Of a DNA stretch of 64,000 nucleotides, positions 45,304 through 58,592 are shown in pieces. The notes below the pieces were generated by a model. That model saw only the letters and a program-made list of their open reading frames with translations. It had not been told where the DNA came from and did no database searches. Where the stretch lies: positions 222,768,034 through 222,832,033 of the forward strand of contig NC_061117.1 in NCBI RefSeq assembly GCF_002878395.1, read 5' to 3'. Source of the DNA: Capsicum annuum (lineage: Eukaryota > Streptophyta > Magnoliopsida > Solanales > Solanaceae). How positions within the stretch are numbered: position 1 is the first letter of the stretch; each line of letters begins with the position of its first letter. The position numbers were made by a program, and so were the translations under genes.

Positions 45304-47606
45304 TGTAACACCCCGTATTTTTGGACTAGATTTTAGACTGTCGTTCCTATGTATATAGATCCGAACTGAATTATTCTTTATTAACATACATATGGTAATC
45401 ACTCCTATCAAAATGCCCTATAAAAATTCTCGAGTCGATTTCATTTTTAGTGTTATGTTTGAGGGGCTAACAACTAGAACATTGTTCTAAGTGTGGAATA
45501 AAGACTTAGTTTCATTTTTAACTCTTAATCTTCGGGATACAACTTTTTAGTCTTCCCAACCTCTGATTTTAGAATTTTATATTGCTTTGTGATCGGGGAA
45601 GTTAAGGGTACGCCTCAGAAGAGTCTCAGAATTTTTAGATGGGCTTAAGGACACGTTTGGGATTCCTTTCCAGTAGGTGCACACGATTGGCCCGCGATGC
45701 CTGCTAAATCGCGTGTGATGGACCTTAGCCCGTAATTGAGCGGGCGACGCCTACTTAGTCGCGGTGCTCTAGATTAGGCAGCTCCTGGTGGATCGCCCCA
45801 GGCCTTTTTCAGTGAGTCCTCCAAAATTTTAATGGCATTTTGGTAGTTAACCATTCCCCAATCATCTTAAACACGGGATTTAATCCCTCAAACACTATAG
45901 TACACATACTTTTCCCAAAATTATTCAAGAACTCTCTCTAGGGTTTCAAAATAAAAACCCAAGTAGTTCAAGATTCAACCATGGGTTTTCAAAACAAATT
46001 AGAGATTCGGAATCCCCAATCCACAAGCTTCAAGAATCATCCATTTTTTCTGAAATAGAGGTACGCAGGGTTTTCCTAAAATCTCATGGGCTTAGAAAAA
46101 TCATGTTTTAGAATGGGGTTTTGGAAACTATATATATATATATATATATATTCATGTATTAGATGTTTTAACATCATTGTTTTGGTCTTTTGACCTTCCC
46201 CAAAGTGATTTGAGAATATGTATATATGAAAGCATGTATTTAAGAACGATTTCTTGTTGAGAGCACGACTTTTGGTGAATTCCCTCTTATTATGAATTTT
46301 CAAATTTTTCATAGCATATGAATTGTTTTCCAATGCATTCTTGAAAAGCACTCTATGAAATGGTTGAACTCTTGTAATGATTTAAAGGTGGTTTTAAATC
46401 AATAAATAGGAAATTTAGCATGAATATTTGATGTTCATAATGCATGTAATGAAAGAGTTCATGGATTTGCTAAAGGCATTAGACCCCCATATGTTTGATG
46501 AAGTTTTTGGATGATTTTGACTTGAGTTTCAGAACACGAAATCTTCTATATCAGTTGCATGTTTTTGGGTGGTCTAAGATATGCTTTAAATGAAAGATTT
46601 AACTTAATGTATTATGGTTTAGAAATCATGACTTTCAAGTCTTGGTATGACGATACCAATTCAGACCAATGCCATATCAGACTCAGACTAATAGACATTT
46701 TAGACTTTCATGATTTTAGACATTCATAATATTGCATGTATAGAAAAGGTTAAAAATGGGCATACAGAGATGTTAGGTGGTTCCTTGAAGAGGGCTTGAG
46801 TTCAAGAAACTCATTGCCTAGAACCGTGGTTTGCCGAACTGGGTATATTATTATACGCTGGCTTAAGTATCGCGTGGTGTATTAGACTCAGACACTCCAA
46901 CCCTTGCGGCACACTTGGGTTGGGGGCTTGCCCGCCGAGTAAATAGCGGATTCCATATAGCCCGTGGAATATCAGACTTGTCTAGGAGTGCCACCTAACT
47001 CAAAAGTAATACAAAGATCAGAAATTGTTTTGACAAGAATGTCTTATGATTTTCGAATGATGCCCATGTGTTTTCAGAAAATATTTTTTTCATGATGTGT
47101 TGATGAAAATTGCTATTATCTATTATACATATGTTCAAATACTTTATTTTGGATTGCTTCGGGTGCCAGTACATTTGTGCTGACCCCCCTCCTTCCAGGT
47201 TCTGAGACACAGTCTAGGGGTCCAGCTAATCAGTAGATATTTTCAAATTGCAGACCGGATTTTGCAGTAGGGAGCCTTCTATCATTCGGAAGGCCTAGTC
47301 ATGTCCGACTTTTATTATTGTTTATGTTTTGGTCTACTGGGGGCTTTGTCCCAGTTTTCAGACAGCTTGTTTAGTTCAGAGTAGAGATTTCGCAGACTGA
47401 GTCAGATATTATTTTTCAGATGCATTTTCAATTTTAGTATTACTATCTTATTCAAATTAACCATGTTTCCATTTTAGATTTCTATTTTCTCATTATCTTT
47501 TATTATATAAATGTTGTGTTTGATTACCAGATAGACAGAGGGCATCCCGGGCCTTCACGATTCGGGAATACTCATCACGGCTAGGACCCTAGCTCGGGTC
47601 GTGACA
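45304..47606 (+). repeat. Element A, 5' LTR, 2303 bp
   Basis: From TGTAACACCCCGTATTTTTG to CTCGGGTCGTGACA, followed by primer site TGGTATCAAAAC (47611-47622). It includes a GC-rich module at 45670-45810 and a (TA)n run near 46130-46151. Confidence 0.88.
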
Positions 47607-50600
47607 AACTTGGTATCAAAACACGGTTCATGGTCCCAGGGTGTCTGCAAAATTGCATCGGGTAGAGTCTTGTTTATAGGTGTGTAGCACGCCACACTTG
47701 TAAGCAGGCGGCTACAAGGCATTTAGGAATCTCTCCTTTTCTTCAAGTTCTAGTTCGTGCAACAGATTCAGAATGTTCCTCCTTCATACTCTAATTCGTG
47801 CTATGGTGACGTCCATACGAAAGTAAAATCATCCCGAATTCTTTCCTTACTCGGATTTTCTTAGACCCATCACATTATTGGGGTTATTCAAGTACAGAAG
47901 TTTAGATTCTAAATGGTATTGTCCCTTCGGATCGCTTCATATGAGATCTTAAAATTGTGCAAGGACTTGACAAGAGTCCGTTATTGCTTCAGAGTGTATT
48001 GTTTCTAGTGTGAACCTTGATCTTGATGAAATCGTGCTTTTTAGCCTTCTGTATTGAGTATATTCGGCCCTTTTTAGAAATTTATGTTGCAGATATCATG
48101 CTTAAGGGAAAAGATATGTAGTAGAAGTGTTGGAATTGTATTTCCACCCAAATAGTAGTATAAGTTAAAGTGTCAGTGTCATGACCTATTGGTAGCTAGT
48201 AGCGTGTGTGGATTGTATGATAATCTCTGGGGGAAATATTTGACTCAGATTTTCATCTATACAAAGTAAGATGTGTATTCTCAGATTATGGCATATTGTG
48301 TGACAAGTTTCTATCTCTTAAAAATATTTTATCATCATGTTGATGAAACTAAAAAGTCTAATGAAGCCGTGTGGGGCTCTTTTGATTCACTAGAATAGTT
48401 GCCTTGTCATTTATCTCATTTTCTTGTTCAAACCACAAAAAATTAAAGTGTAGTGAAGTCATGTGAGGCCTATTTTGATTCACTAGCAATTTGTCGTTCA
48501 ACATGTTGTTCTTGTGTTGGTTGAATATATGTATAGCTGAATATTTTTGCATGAGATAGAGTTGGTAATGGAGAGATTCATCCCTGTGTGTTAGTTTATT
48601 AGTAGAAGATAGAGAAGGAGTTATTAGGCGAGGGGAATTGTCCTTGCTTGAAGTATGAAAATGGCCTGATTATCCAGTAGGTTATAAGTATAGACTCATG
48701 GTTGTTGTGGCTTTGAAGGTAGTGTAAATGTACGCTTGGGTAAGTAATTGTGATGTGAGAAAGCAGTATAAGTAGATACGATTGTACGGGGTTATAATAG
48801 AAGGATAAGGTTGATCCTATCTATTATGCGGATTTAACCCCCTTGACCCTCTTTTCTTTGGTAGTTGTAAACTAGTGCTACTTGTGAGAAGGTATGTAGT
48901 AGATTTTTGAGATATTTGGGTAGAATGTCCCAATTTGATGGATTAGTATATTTATATTATGTTACATTCTTCATTGGTGGTAAATGATTGATACTAAACT
49001 ATAGGCTTAAATTTAAATTGTGTGGTGGTAAATAATGGCAAGAGTTTGATGATGCATGTTTTGTGGGATTAAATTAGTAGGCTTGATGTGCTGAAATAGT
49101 ACATGGTAATGGATTATGATAAGGAAAACGGTTAGGTCATGATCGATTATTGTGGTTATGAAGTTCTAGTGCACTAGTGTTTTGTGATGTTTATTTATAG
49201 TTTCCAAGTGAAAATTTTGTGTAAGGTTGGGTTGTAGATCATGCATAGCACTAGATATTAAGTTTGAATAGTTGATGTCCATGAAGGTGGATGTGAAGAT
49301 TTCTTGGTTAATGAATACTAGTTATATAGAAGTGATCTAATAGGCTTGAACGGTGCATGCAATAGATTAAGTTTATTTGATTCGTAGTGATGTATGATAT
49401 TGTATGTATGATGTATAAGTATGCCTAAGGTGACATGATTTTGCGGCATTCTTTCTAAGGCTATTACATATTGCGTGTGGCTAGTAGTACCGTTGAGTTG
49501 CTAGATGGAGAAAGACTAGTAGATGTTATATGGGTTATAAATAGTTAGGTTAAAGAGTTTTGATTGATAGTGTTGAGCCTTTTATATGATCTTGATTCTC
49601 ATAGTAATGAGGCATAAGTTGGGAGTCGCGATATTAGTATGCTATGTCGAAAGTGGTTTGGTTCATCAAAGGCTTGGTGATATCCATGTTAAGTGTTAGA
49701 ATATAAGTTTGAGTTTTGAAGGTGAACCGATAGAAATAAGTGTGCAAACTAATGTAACCCTGAAGGTAGTCATTCAGGTTAAGTTCTATGATATGCATGC
49801 ATTGTCATTTTTTTCAGACCCTAGAGTGCAGTAAGTGTAGTTAAGTTAGAATCTGGTAAAGGATCTCCCAAACTCTAGATGATGACGTGAAGCTGAGGGA
49901 GAGATGATGGAATGAATGACCAAGTAAGGCTCTCAGATTCTAATAGTGATGCAGTATGATTTAGAACATCAAAAAGTGAGGGTGGATCTCAACCCATTCC
50001 TACCTCAGTATTTTTTTAGTTATTCGGATGCTTACCCATGCCTTACTATTCAGTTCCGTGATCATAGTTCATGATTCTTGTATATGATAGAGAGTTACGT
50101 ACTCTTCCAGTTCCAAGATAATGAGTTCTAGTTCATTCAAGTAGTCGGAATCACATTCCTTAGGTTATGAACTCTAGTTGAGGTCATGCAACTCATGACA
50201 CATGGACTCACTGTTTATAGTGTACTCAGTCCCGTATAAAAATCTTTTCATGCTTCAGGGTCTTATGTTTTAACCTTTTAGTGACCCTTCCGATGCAATG
50301 ATAGTGGTGATGATGTAAATGTTCTTGTTGATGGAAAGATCATAGTATGCTTGTTTAGATAAGTCCATAAGTATAAAGTAAGAGTTGGGGCCAAGTCTTT
50401 GATACATATGATGGTTAGTGGAAAAGTTTGTGTGTGTATGTTTTTAGGGTAGCGCGTGGGAGTTGTATTGACAATAGTTTAGAAACTATGTGAAGAATTT
50501 ATTTATGGGTGGTTGCCTTGAAGTTAACATGTGGTTATAAAATAGGCTTGAATGACATTATGGGATTGTAGTAGAAGGTCGCAATATGCATTAGCGACTT

Positions 50601-51739
50601 CATATTAAGAGTTCAGAGTAGTCATTGAAGTGGTAAGGCATGTTATTCTTAGGATGTGATCTTTAAAATAGGTATAGAAGGTGGCATCTTATGGTTTAGA
50701 ATAATAGAGTGGTGTAGCATGTTGTATTTTTGTGACTTAGAGTTAGGCTTGATCACGGTGTAAGGATTAAGCTATTTTAGACATTAGTAGAAAAATTTGT
50801 CAATGCTCATATGAGAATTTTAAGCTGAATTGAATGAATATGATATTTATAGGGAATAGTATAGTTAAGGGATATTCGAGAAGTATGCTAAGCTTGAAAG
50901 TAAGAAGTTGTATTGCGAAAGGTTTGAAAATTATATCCTAATTCAAGAGTTATATGTCTATATTCTAGAATGCAGATTAGTGTCAATGTTCTGATTTCCT
51001 CAGTTAGATGTCTTGTGTAATCGATACCCAAGATTCGTGGCTCCTTATTACTCTTAGAACATCTTTAGAGAGAGCGTTGAAGAGATACTCCAGTGAAGTA
51101 TGAGGGTTCAGCGTAATTCAGTCTGTATAGCCAGTAAGTCAGTTTAGCAGTCAGATTCGCATGACTTGTTTTCTTGTCTTTTCATTTATTCATGCTACCC
51201 AAAATCTCCAACATGATACTATTCCAAGATTGAGTATACTAGTAATTGCGAGTATAGCTCAGTTCATGTGTTATGCATTAGATTCAAATTCTGGATGTTC
51301 AGTTATGAATCAATACGTAGGTGCCTTATGCATCATCTTAGTTTTTCGAGTATCCTAGTGAATTGAGCATTCATAGAGGCACATAGTGTCCTAGGGGGGG
51401 GGATACCCCATTTAATTGTAAGCATAGATTCTTATTACAAGTTTTGCATCAGTTATCACTGCATATTCAGTCATACTTTCATACGTCAGTTCAGTCAGAT
51501 ATGCATGCATTAGAAATGCATGTTCATTATGAGAATTCAGCGTATGAGTAGCTTCAGTCATGTATTCCATGCATCAGATATGCAGGTCCGGTATAAGAAT
51601 TCAGAACATCATATGGTCATGTTTCAGATCAGTGTATTCTTTATTAGATGACATGTTGTTTCCGCGTTATTCCATACCTCTAAGATTTAATATATTCCTA
51701 CCCATCATTCGAGGATGAATGATCCCAAGGGGGAGATAA
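47607..51739 (+). mobile_element. Element A, interior, 4.1 kb, non-coding
   Basis: No ORF of note. The leader motif is at 47662-47698 and stem-loops at 48358-48393 and 48451-48485. The 3' end has the stem CATTCGAGGATGAATG (51706-51721) and the polypurine tract CCAAGGGGGAGATAA (51725-51739). It is collinear with the interior of B over almost its full length. Confidence 0.85.
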
Positions 51740-51812
51740 TGTAACACCCCGTATTTTTGGGCTAGAGTTTAGACCGTCGTTCCTATGTATATAGATCCGA
51801 ACTGAATTATTC
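51740..51812 (+). repeat. Element A, 3' LTR, first 73 bp
   Basis: TGTAACACCCCGTATTTTTG onward, four differences from the 5' LTR over 73 bp. It is interrupted after TATTC by element B and resumes at 62160. Confidence 0.88.
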
Positions 51813-53862
51813 TGTAACACCCCACATTTTGGGCTAAAATAAAAACCATGATTTCGATGCGTTGATAATCCCGAGGCCATAAATCCTATGCCAATATGGC
51901 ATGTTAATTATTTGCATAGTATGTGAATCCATTCAAATTTGAATGTAGACCATAGAGGTCCTTCAACTCAAGGACGAGTTGAAATTATTTCGACCGATTA
52001 AGTTTTAGTGGACATTATAATTTGTGTCATCTTCCATCGACCATAAATCTCTGTATATGTCAAATTAGAGAGCCTACTATGCGTTAAATGATAGGTCTTT
52101 GAGTTAGCTTTCCAACGATACTAATTTTGCTAAAATTCGACACCCGAGCAAGAAGTTATGGCCTTTCAAAGTAGTAGGCGGCACCTATGTAAACATAGGC
52201 GATAGCATAGGCGGCGCCTATGTAAACATAGGCGATAGCATAGGCAACGCCAATGTGAAGGTTTCAAGTGACTTAAACACTCCATTTTTGGGGTAAAATG
52301 GTCCTTTCCCACCCTTATTTAGCCATAAAAATGAAATTCAGTTCCCAAAGACCCCAAAATACACCTTCATTCATCAAATTGTTCAAGAACTCTCTATCGG
52401 GTTCCAAAATAAGAACTCACGTAGTTCAAGATTCAACCATGGGTTTTCAAAACAAATTGAAGATTTGGAATCTCCGCAACATAGGCTTCGAGAAGCACCT
52501 ATCATATTCGCATATAGAGCTACGTGGGGTTATCTAAAAAATCTCATGGGCTTTAAAAATTCATGTTTTCAAATGGGGGTTTTGAAATTATGAATATGAT
52601 TATGTTTTAAACATTTTATGATATTGATTTGGCCCTTAGGCCTACTCCCGAAGTTATTTGCTATATGATATATGTATATGCATGTATTCCGAAAAGATGT
52701 TAACTTGAGAGAATGAATGATATGAAATTTCCTCTCTTGATGTGAATTTGTTTTAAATGTTCATATGATGTAAATTGTTTGAAACATCTTGAAGAGCATG
52801 ACATGAAATGTTGTGAGAATTGATATGATTTTGACTTGAAAATAAGAAGGTTATTCATGTTGAATACAATGGTTGAATGAGAAGAATGATGTGATATTGA
52901 TGGCTTGCAAGTCGGGTATGACCATACCCTACATAATATGATATGTGATTGAATCAGATGAAATTTGAATGCATTGATTTTACATGAGATAGGTGGATGC
53001 CTAAAGAAGGCGTTTGAGTATAAGGGCTCATCGCTGGAAACCGTGTTTGCCGACATGAGAATTTGGTACCAGGCTAAGTAATCTTGAGTACTTGCCTTTA
53101 CGTTATTCCCAAATTGGGATTATAGGTAGGAGCCCGGGCTAAGTGATCTTGGGCACTACCATTGGGTCGAGACACCATGCTATGTGATCTTATGTGTCTT
53201 CCCCTCACGTATACTCTAATCTCGGCGGCAGCCGGGGTTTGTCAGTTGGTGTAAATTATATAGGGTATTCCACCTAGGCTGTATTTCATTGTTATTGAAA
53301 AGAATTACACTATGCCCATGTGTTTTCAAATGATTTGATATGAAACTGCTTTATAATGGCTCTTACCTATATTGTGTAAAAATATTATACTTCTCTTTTG
53401 ATTTCTCTACGTACCAGTACTTTTTTATTGACCCCCTTCCCTCCCAGGTTCGGAGGCACAGTCTAGGGGTCCAAATAACCAGTAAATTTCTTCCGACAGA
53501 TCGCAGAATCAAGTGGTGAGCCTTCTATATTTCAGAAGGCCTGACGTCTGCTATTTCATTTGTCATTTATTAGTTTTGGGTCTATTGGGGGCCTTATCCC
53601 AGTTTTTAGATAGATATTTGTTTCAGTTCATGTAGTAGAGATTTTGCAGACTATTTTAGAGATGTTGATTGAGATTGTCGGACATTGTTTCCCTATTATT
53701 GTTCATATATGATTCTTGACCATGTTTCTATTATATTGTGTATCTTCCATATTTCTTTTATCACATGAATTATGTGCATGATTACCAGACAAATAGGGGT
53801 GTTTCGGGCCTTATTGTTTGGAATTACTCATCCCGGCCAGGGCCCCAGTTTGGGTCGCGACA
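51813..53862 (+). repeat. Element B, 5' LTR, 2050 bp
   Basis: From TGTAACACCCCACATTTTGG to GGGTCGCGACA. The primer site at 53868 is mutated (TAGTATCAAAGC). It has two units of the ATGTAAACATAGGCGATAGC hairpin repeat at about 52170-52255. Confidence 0.87.
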
Positions 53863-56800
53863 AACTTAGTATCAAAGCACGATTCATGGTCCCAGGGTGT
53901 CTGCGAAATCACATCGGGTAGAGTCTTATTTATGGGTGTGTAGCGCGCCACACTTATAAAAAGGAGGCTACTAGGCATTTCGGAATGTCTCATTTTCTTC
54001 ATGTTCTAGTTCATGCAATAGAGTCAGAATGTTCCTCTTTCATACTCAAATTCGTGCTGTGGTGTCGCCCATACAAAAGTAACAGTCATTCCAATTCTTT
54101 CCTTACACGGACATTCTCAGACATGTCTCATCATTGGGCCGATTTAAGCACAGAAGTTTAGAGTCTAAATGGTATGGTTCATTCTGATCAAATCATATAA
54201 GATTTTTACAAGGACTTGGGAGGAGTCCGTTAGTGCTTCAGAGTGTGTTGGTTCTAGCGTGAACCTTGATTTTGATAAAATCATGCTTTGTAGCCAGCAG
54301 TATTAAGTGTATTCAGTTTTTTCAAAACTTATGTTGCCAGTTTCACGCTTCAGAGGTAATAAGGTGTAGCAGAATGTTGGAACTATATTTCCACCTAAAT
54401 AGTAGTGTGTGTTAAAGTATTGTTATCATGACCTATTGGTAATGAAATTAGACCAAGAAGTCAGTGATTTGAAGTCACAAAGTTAGAAGTTAGAGTGAGA
54501 ATGATTTACCCCTTTATAGTGATAATCTAATTTGGTAGCTAGCAGCATGTGTGAACAAAATGGTAGTCCATGGAGGAAGTGTTTGACTCCAATTTTATTT
54601 CTACAGAGTAAGATGTGTATTCTTAGTTCATTGAATATTACATATTAAATCTCTATCTCATGAAATATTATCATCAAAGTGTTGTTGGAAAATAAAGTCT
54701 AGTGAAGCCGTGTGGGGCTCTTTCGATTCACTAGCATAGTTGACTTGTCATTCATCCCATTTTCTTGTTCAAAATACAAAATCAAAGTCTAGTGAAGCCG
54801 TGTGAGGCCTATTTCGATTCACTAGAAACTTTTTGTCCAACTTGTTGTTCTTGTGTAGGTTTAATGTATGTAACGCTAAATCTGGTTGCATGAGATTGGG
54901 ATGGTAAAGAGATGATTCGTCCTTGTGTGTTAGTTTATTAGTAGAAGATAGAGAACGAGTTATTAGGCGAGGTGAATTGTCCTTGCTTGAAGTATGAAAA
55001 TGGCTAGATTAGCTAGTAGGTTATAAGTATAGACTCATGGTTGTTGTGGCTTTGAAGGTAGTGTCAATGTATGCTTGGGTAAGTAATTGTGATGTGAGAA
55101 AGCAGTATAAGTAGATACGATTGTACGAGGTTATAATATACGGGGTTATAATATAAGGATAAGGTTGACCATGTCTATTATGAGGCTTTAACCCCCTTAA
55201 CCCTCTTTTCATTAGTAGTTGTAAGCTAGTGCTACTTGTGAGAAGGTATGTAGTAGATTTTTGAGATATTTGGGTAGAATGTCCTAATTTGATGGATTAG
55301 TATATTTATATTATCTTGCATTCTTCATTGGTGGAAGATGATTGATACTAAATTATAGGCTTGAATTTAAATGGTGTGGTGGTAAATAGTGGCAAGAGTT
55401 TGATGATGCATGTTTTGTGGGATTAAATTAGTAGGCTTGAGGTGCTGAAATAGTACATGCTAATGGATTATGATAAGGAAAACGGTTAGGTCATGATCGA
55501 TTATTGTGGTTATGAAGTTCTAGTGCACTAGTGTTTCGTGATGTTTATTTATAGTTTCCAAGTGAAAATTATGTGTAAGGTTGGGTTGTAAATCATGCAA
55601 TAGCACTAGATATTAAGTTTGAATAGTTGATGTCCATGAAGGTGGATGTGAAGATTTCTTGGTTAATGAATACTAGTTGTATAGAAGTGATCTAATAGGC
55701 TTGAACGGTGTATGAAATGGCTTAGGTTTAAATTAATTCGTAATGAAGTATAATGTTGTAGGTATGGTGTAGAAGTATGCCAAGGTGATATGAGGTTGCT
55801 GCATATTTTCCTAAGACTATTACATAATTTGTGTGGCTAGTGGTACCATTGAATTGTTAAGTGGAGAAAGACTAGTTAGAAAGTATATGGTGATCTAAAT
55901 AGCCATGTTAAGTGTTAGAATTTAAGTTTGATTTTTGAAGGTTAAACTGATAGAAATAAGTGTGCAAGCATTATACTATGACTATTGGTGGCTATGGAAA
56001 GATAGAGTGTATCCCAGAAGGTAGTTATTCGGGTTAAGTCTACGATATGCATGTATTGTCATTTATTTTTATTTCAGACCCTAGAGTGCAATAAGTGTAG
56101 TTCAGTTAGAATCTGGTAAGGGATATCCTAAACTCTAGATGACGACTTGAAGCTAAGGGGGAGATAATAGCTCGAATGACCAAGTAAGGCTCTCAGATTC
56201 TAGTAGTGATGCAGTATGATTTAGAACATCAGAAAGTGAGGGTGGATCTCAACCAATTCCTACCTCAGTATTTTTTTTAGTTATCCGGATGCTTACTCAT
56301 GACTTACGATTCAGTTTCGTGATCATAGTTCATGATTCTGGTATATGATAGAGAGTCACGTACTCTTCCAGTTCCGAGATAATGAGTTCTAGTTCATTCA
56401 AGTAGTCGGAAGCACATTCCTTATGTTATGAACTCTAGCTGAGGTCATGCAACTCATGACGCATGTACTCACTCTTTATAGTGTGCTCAGTCTCGTATAA
56501 AAATCTTTTCATGCTTCAGGACCTTATGTTTTAACCTTTTAGTGACCCTCCCTATGCAATGATAGTGGTGACGATGTAAATGTTCTTTTTGATAGAAGAT
56601 CATAGTATGCTTTCTTAAATAAGGCCATAAGTATGAAGTAAGAGTTGGGGCCAAGTCTTTGATACACGTGATGGTTAGTGGAAAAGTTTGTGTATGTATG
56701 TTTTTAGGATAGCGCATGGGAGTTATATTGATAATAGTTTAGAAACTATGTGAAGTATGTATTTATGGGTGATTGCCTTGGAGTTAACATGTGGTTATAA

Positions 56801-58096
56801 ATTAGGCTTGAATGACATTTTGGGATTGTAGTGGAAGGTCGCAATATGTATTAGCGACTTTTTATTAAGAGTTCAGTGTAGTCATTGAAGTGGTAAGGCA
56901 TGTTATACTTAGGATGTGATCTTTAAAGGAGATATAGAAGATTGCATCATATGGTTTAGAACAATAGTGTGGTCTGGCATGTTCTATTTTTGTGACTTAG
57001 AGTTAGGCTTGATCAAGGAGAAGGGATTATGTTATTCCCGACATTAGTAGAAAGATTTGTCAATGCTCATATGAGAATTTAAAGCTGAATTGAATGAATA
57101 TGATATTTATAGGAATAGTATAGTTAAGGGATATTCGATAAGTGTGCTAAGCTTGAAAGTAAGAAGTTGTATTGCCAAAGGTCTGGTAATTCTATCCTAA
57201 TTTAGGAGTTTTATGTCTATATTCCAGACTAGAGAGTGGTGTCATTGTGATGATTCCTTAGTGGGTGTCTTGTGTAACCCATACCCAAGATTCGTGGCTC
57301 CCTATTATTGCTAGAACTTCTTTAGAGAGAGTATTGAAGAGATACTCCAGTTAAGTATGAGGGTCCAGCATAATTCAGTCTGTATAGCCAGTAAGTCTGT
57401 TTAGCTGTCAGACTCGTATGACTTGTTTTCTCATCTTTTCATTTATTCATGCTACCCAAAATCTCTGACATGATATTATTCCAAGATAGAGTATACTATT
57501 AATTGCGAGTATAGCTCAGTTTATGCGTCATGCATTAGATTCAAATTCCGGATGTTCAGTTATGAATCAATTCGTAGGTGCCTTGTGCATCGTCTCAGTT
57601 TTCCGACTATCCTAGTGAATTGAGCATTCATAGAGGCACATAGTGTACTAAGGGGGAGATACCCCTTTAAGTTGTAAGAATAGATTCTTATTACAAGCTT
57701 CGCACCAGTTATCATTGCGTATTTAGTCATATGTCATATGTCAGTTCAGTCAGATATGCATGCATTAGAAATGCATGTTAGATAGGAAAGTTCAGCTTAT
57801 CAGTGTATTTAGTCTTGCATTCATGAGAAAAACTCAGTCACGGATCCATGCATCAGATATGCATGTTCATTATGAGAATTCAGCTTATGAATAGCTTCAG
57901 TCATGTATTCCATGCATCAGATATGCGTGTCCGATATAAGAATTCACAATATCAGTAGTTCCATCCATATGGTGATGTTTCAAAGCAGTGTATTTTTTTA
58001 TTAAAGGACATGTCTTTTCCACATTATTCCATACCTCTAAGCTTCAATTTGTTCCTACCCATCATTCGAGGACGAATAATCCCGAGGGGGAGATAA
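53863..58096 (+). mobile_element. Element B, interior, 4.2 kb, non-coding
   Basis: Leader motif at 53918-53953, stem-loops at 54699-54734 and 54789-54825, stem CATTCGAGGACGAATA (58063-58078), then CCGAGGGGGAGATAA before the 3' LTR. No gag or pol trace in any frame. The whole element (51813-62159) sits in the 3' LTR of A; the flanking bases are TATTC on the left and TTTC on the right, an imperfect target duplication with one base lost. Confidence 0.85.
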
Positions 58097-58592
58097 TGTA
58101 ACACCCCACATTTTGGGCTAGAATAAAAACCATGATTTCGATGCGTTGATAATACCGAAGCCATAAATCCTATACCAATATGGCATGTTAATTATTTTCA
58201 TAGTATGTCAATCCATTCAATCTTGAATTTAGACCATAGAGGTCCTTCAACTCAAGGACGAGTTGAAACTATTTCGATCGATTATGTTTTAGTGGACGTT
58301 ATAATTTGTGTCAGCTTCTATCGACTATAACTCTCTATATATGTCAAATTAGAGAGTCTACTATGTGTGAAATGATAGGTCTTCGATTTAGCTTTCCAAC
58401 GATACCAATTTTGCTAAAATCCGACACCCGAGCAAGAAGTTATGGCCTTTCAAAGTAGTAGGCGGCACCTATGTAAACATAGGCGATAGCATAGGCGGCG
58501 CCTATGTAAACATAGGCGATAGCATAGGTGGAGTCTATGTAAACATAGGCAATAGCATAGGAACGCCTATGTGAAGGTTTCAAGTGACTTAA
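58097..58592 (+). repeat. Element B, 3' LTR, left part
   Basis: About 93% like the 5' LTR by eye over the first 370 bp, mostly transitions. It has three hairpin units at about 58455-58570, one more than the 5' LTR. It is split by solo LTR C. Confidence 0.87.

Noticed and set aside
52170..52260. Short spaced repeats that might suggest a CRISPR array
   Set aside because: Two or three hairpin units inside an LTR of a plant genome, with no spacers of constant length.
52700..53056. 118-codon minus-strand ORF, repeated at 60994-61350
   Set aside because: Both copies are antisense to the LTR of element B; similarity reflects the LTR pair, not protein selection.
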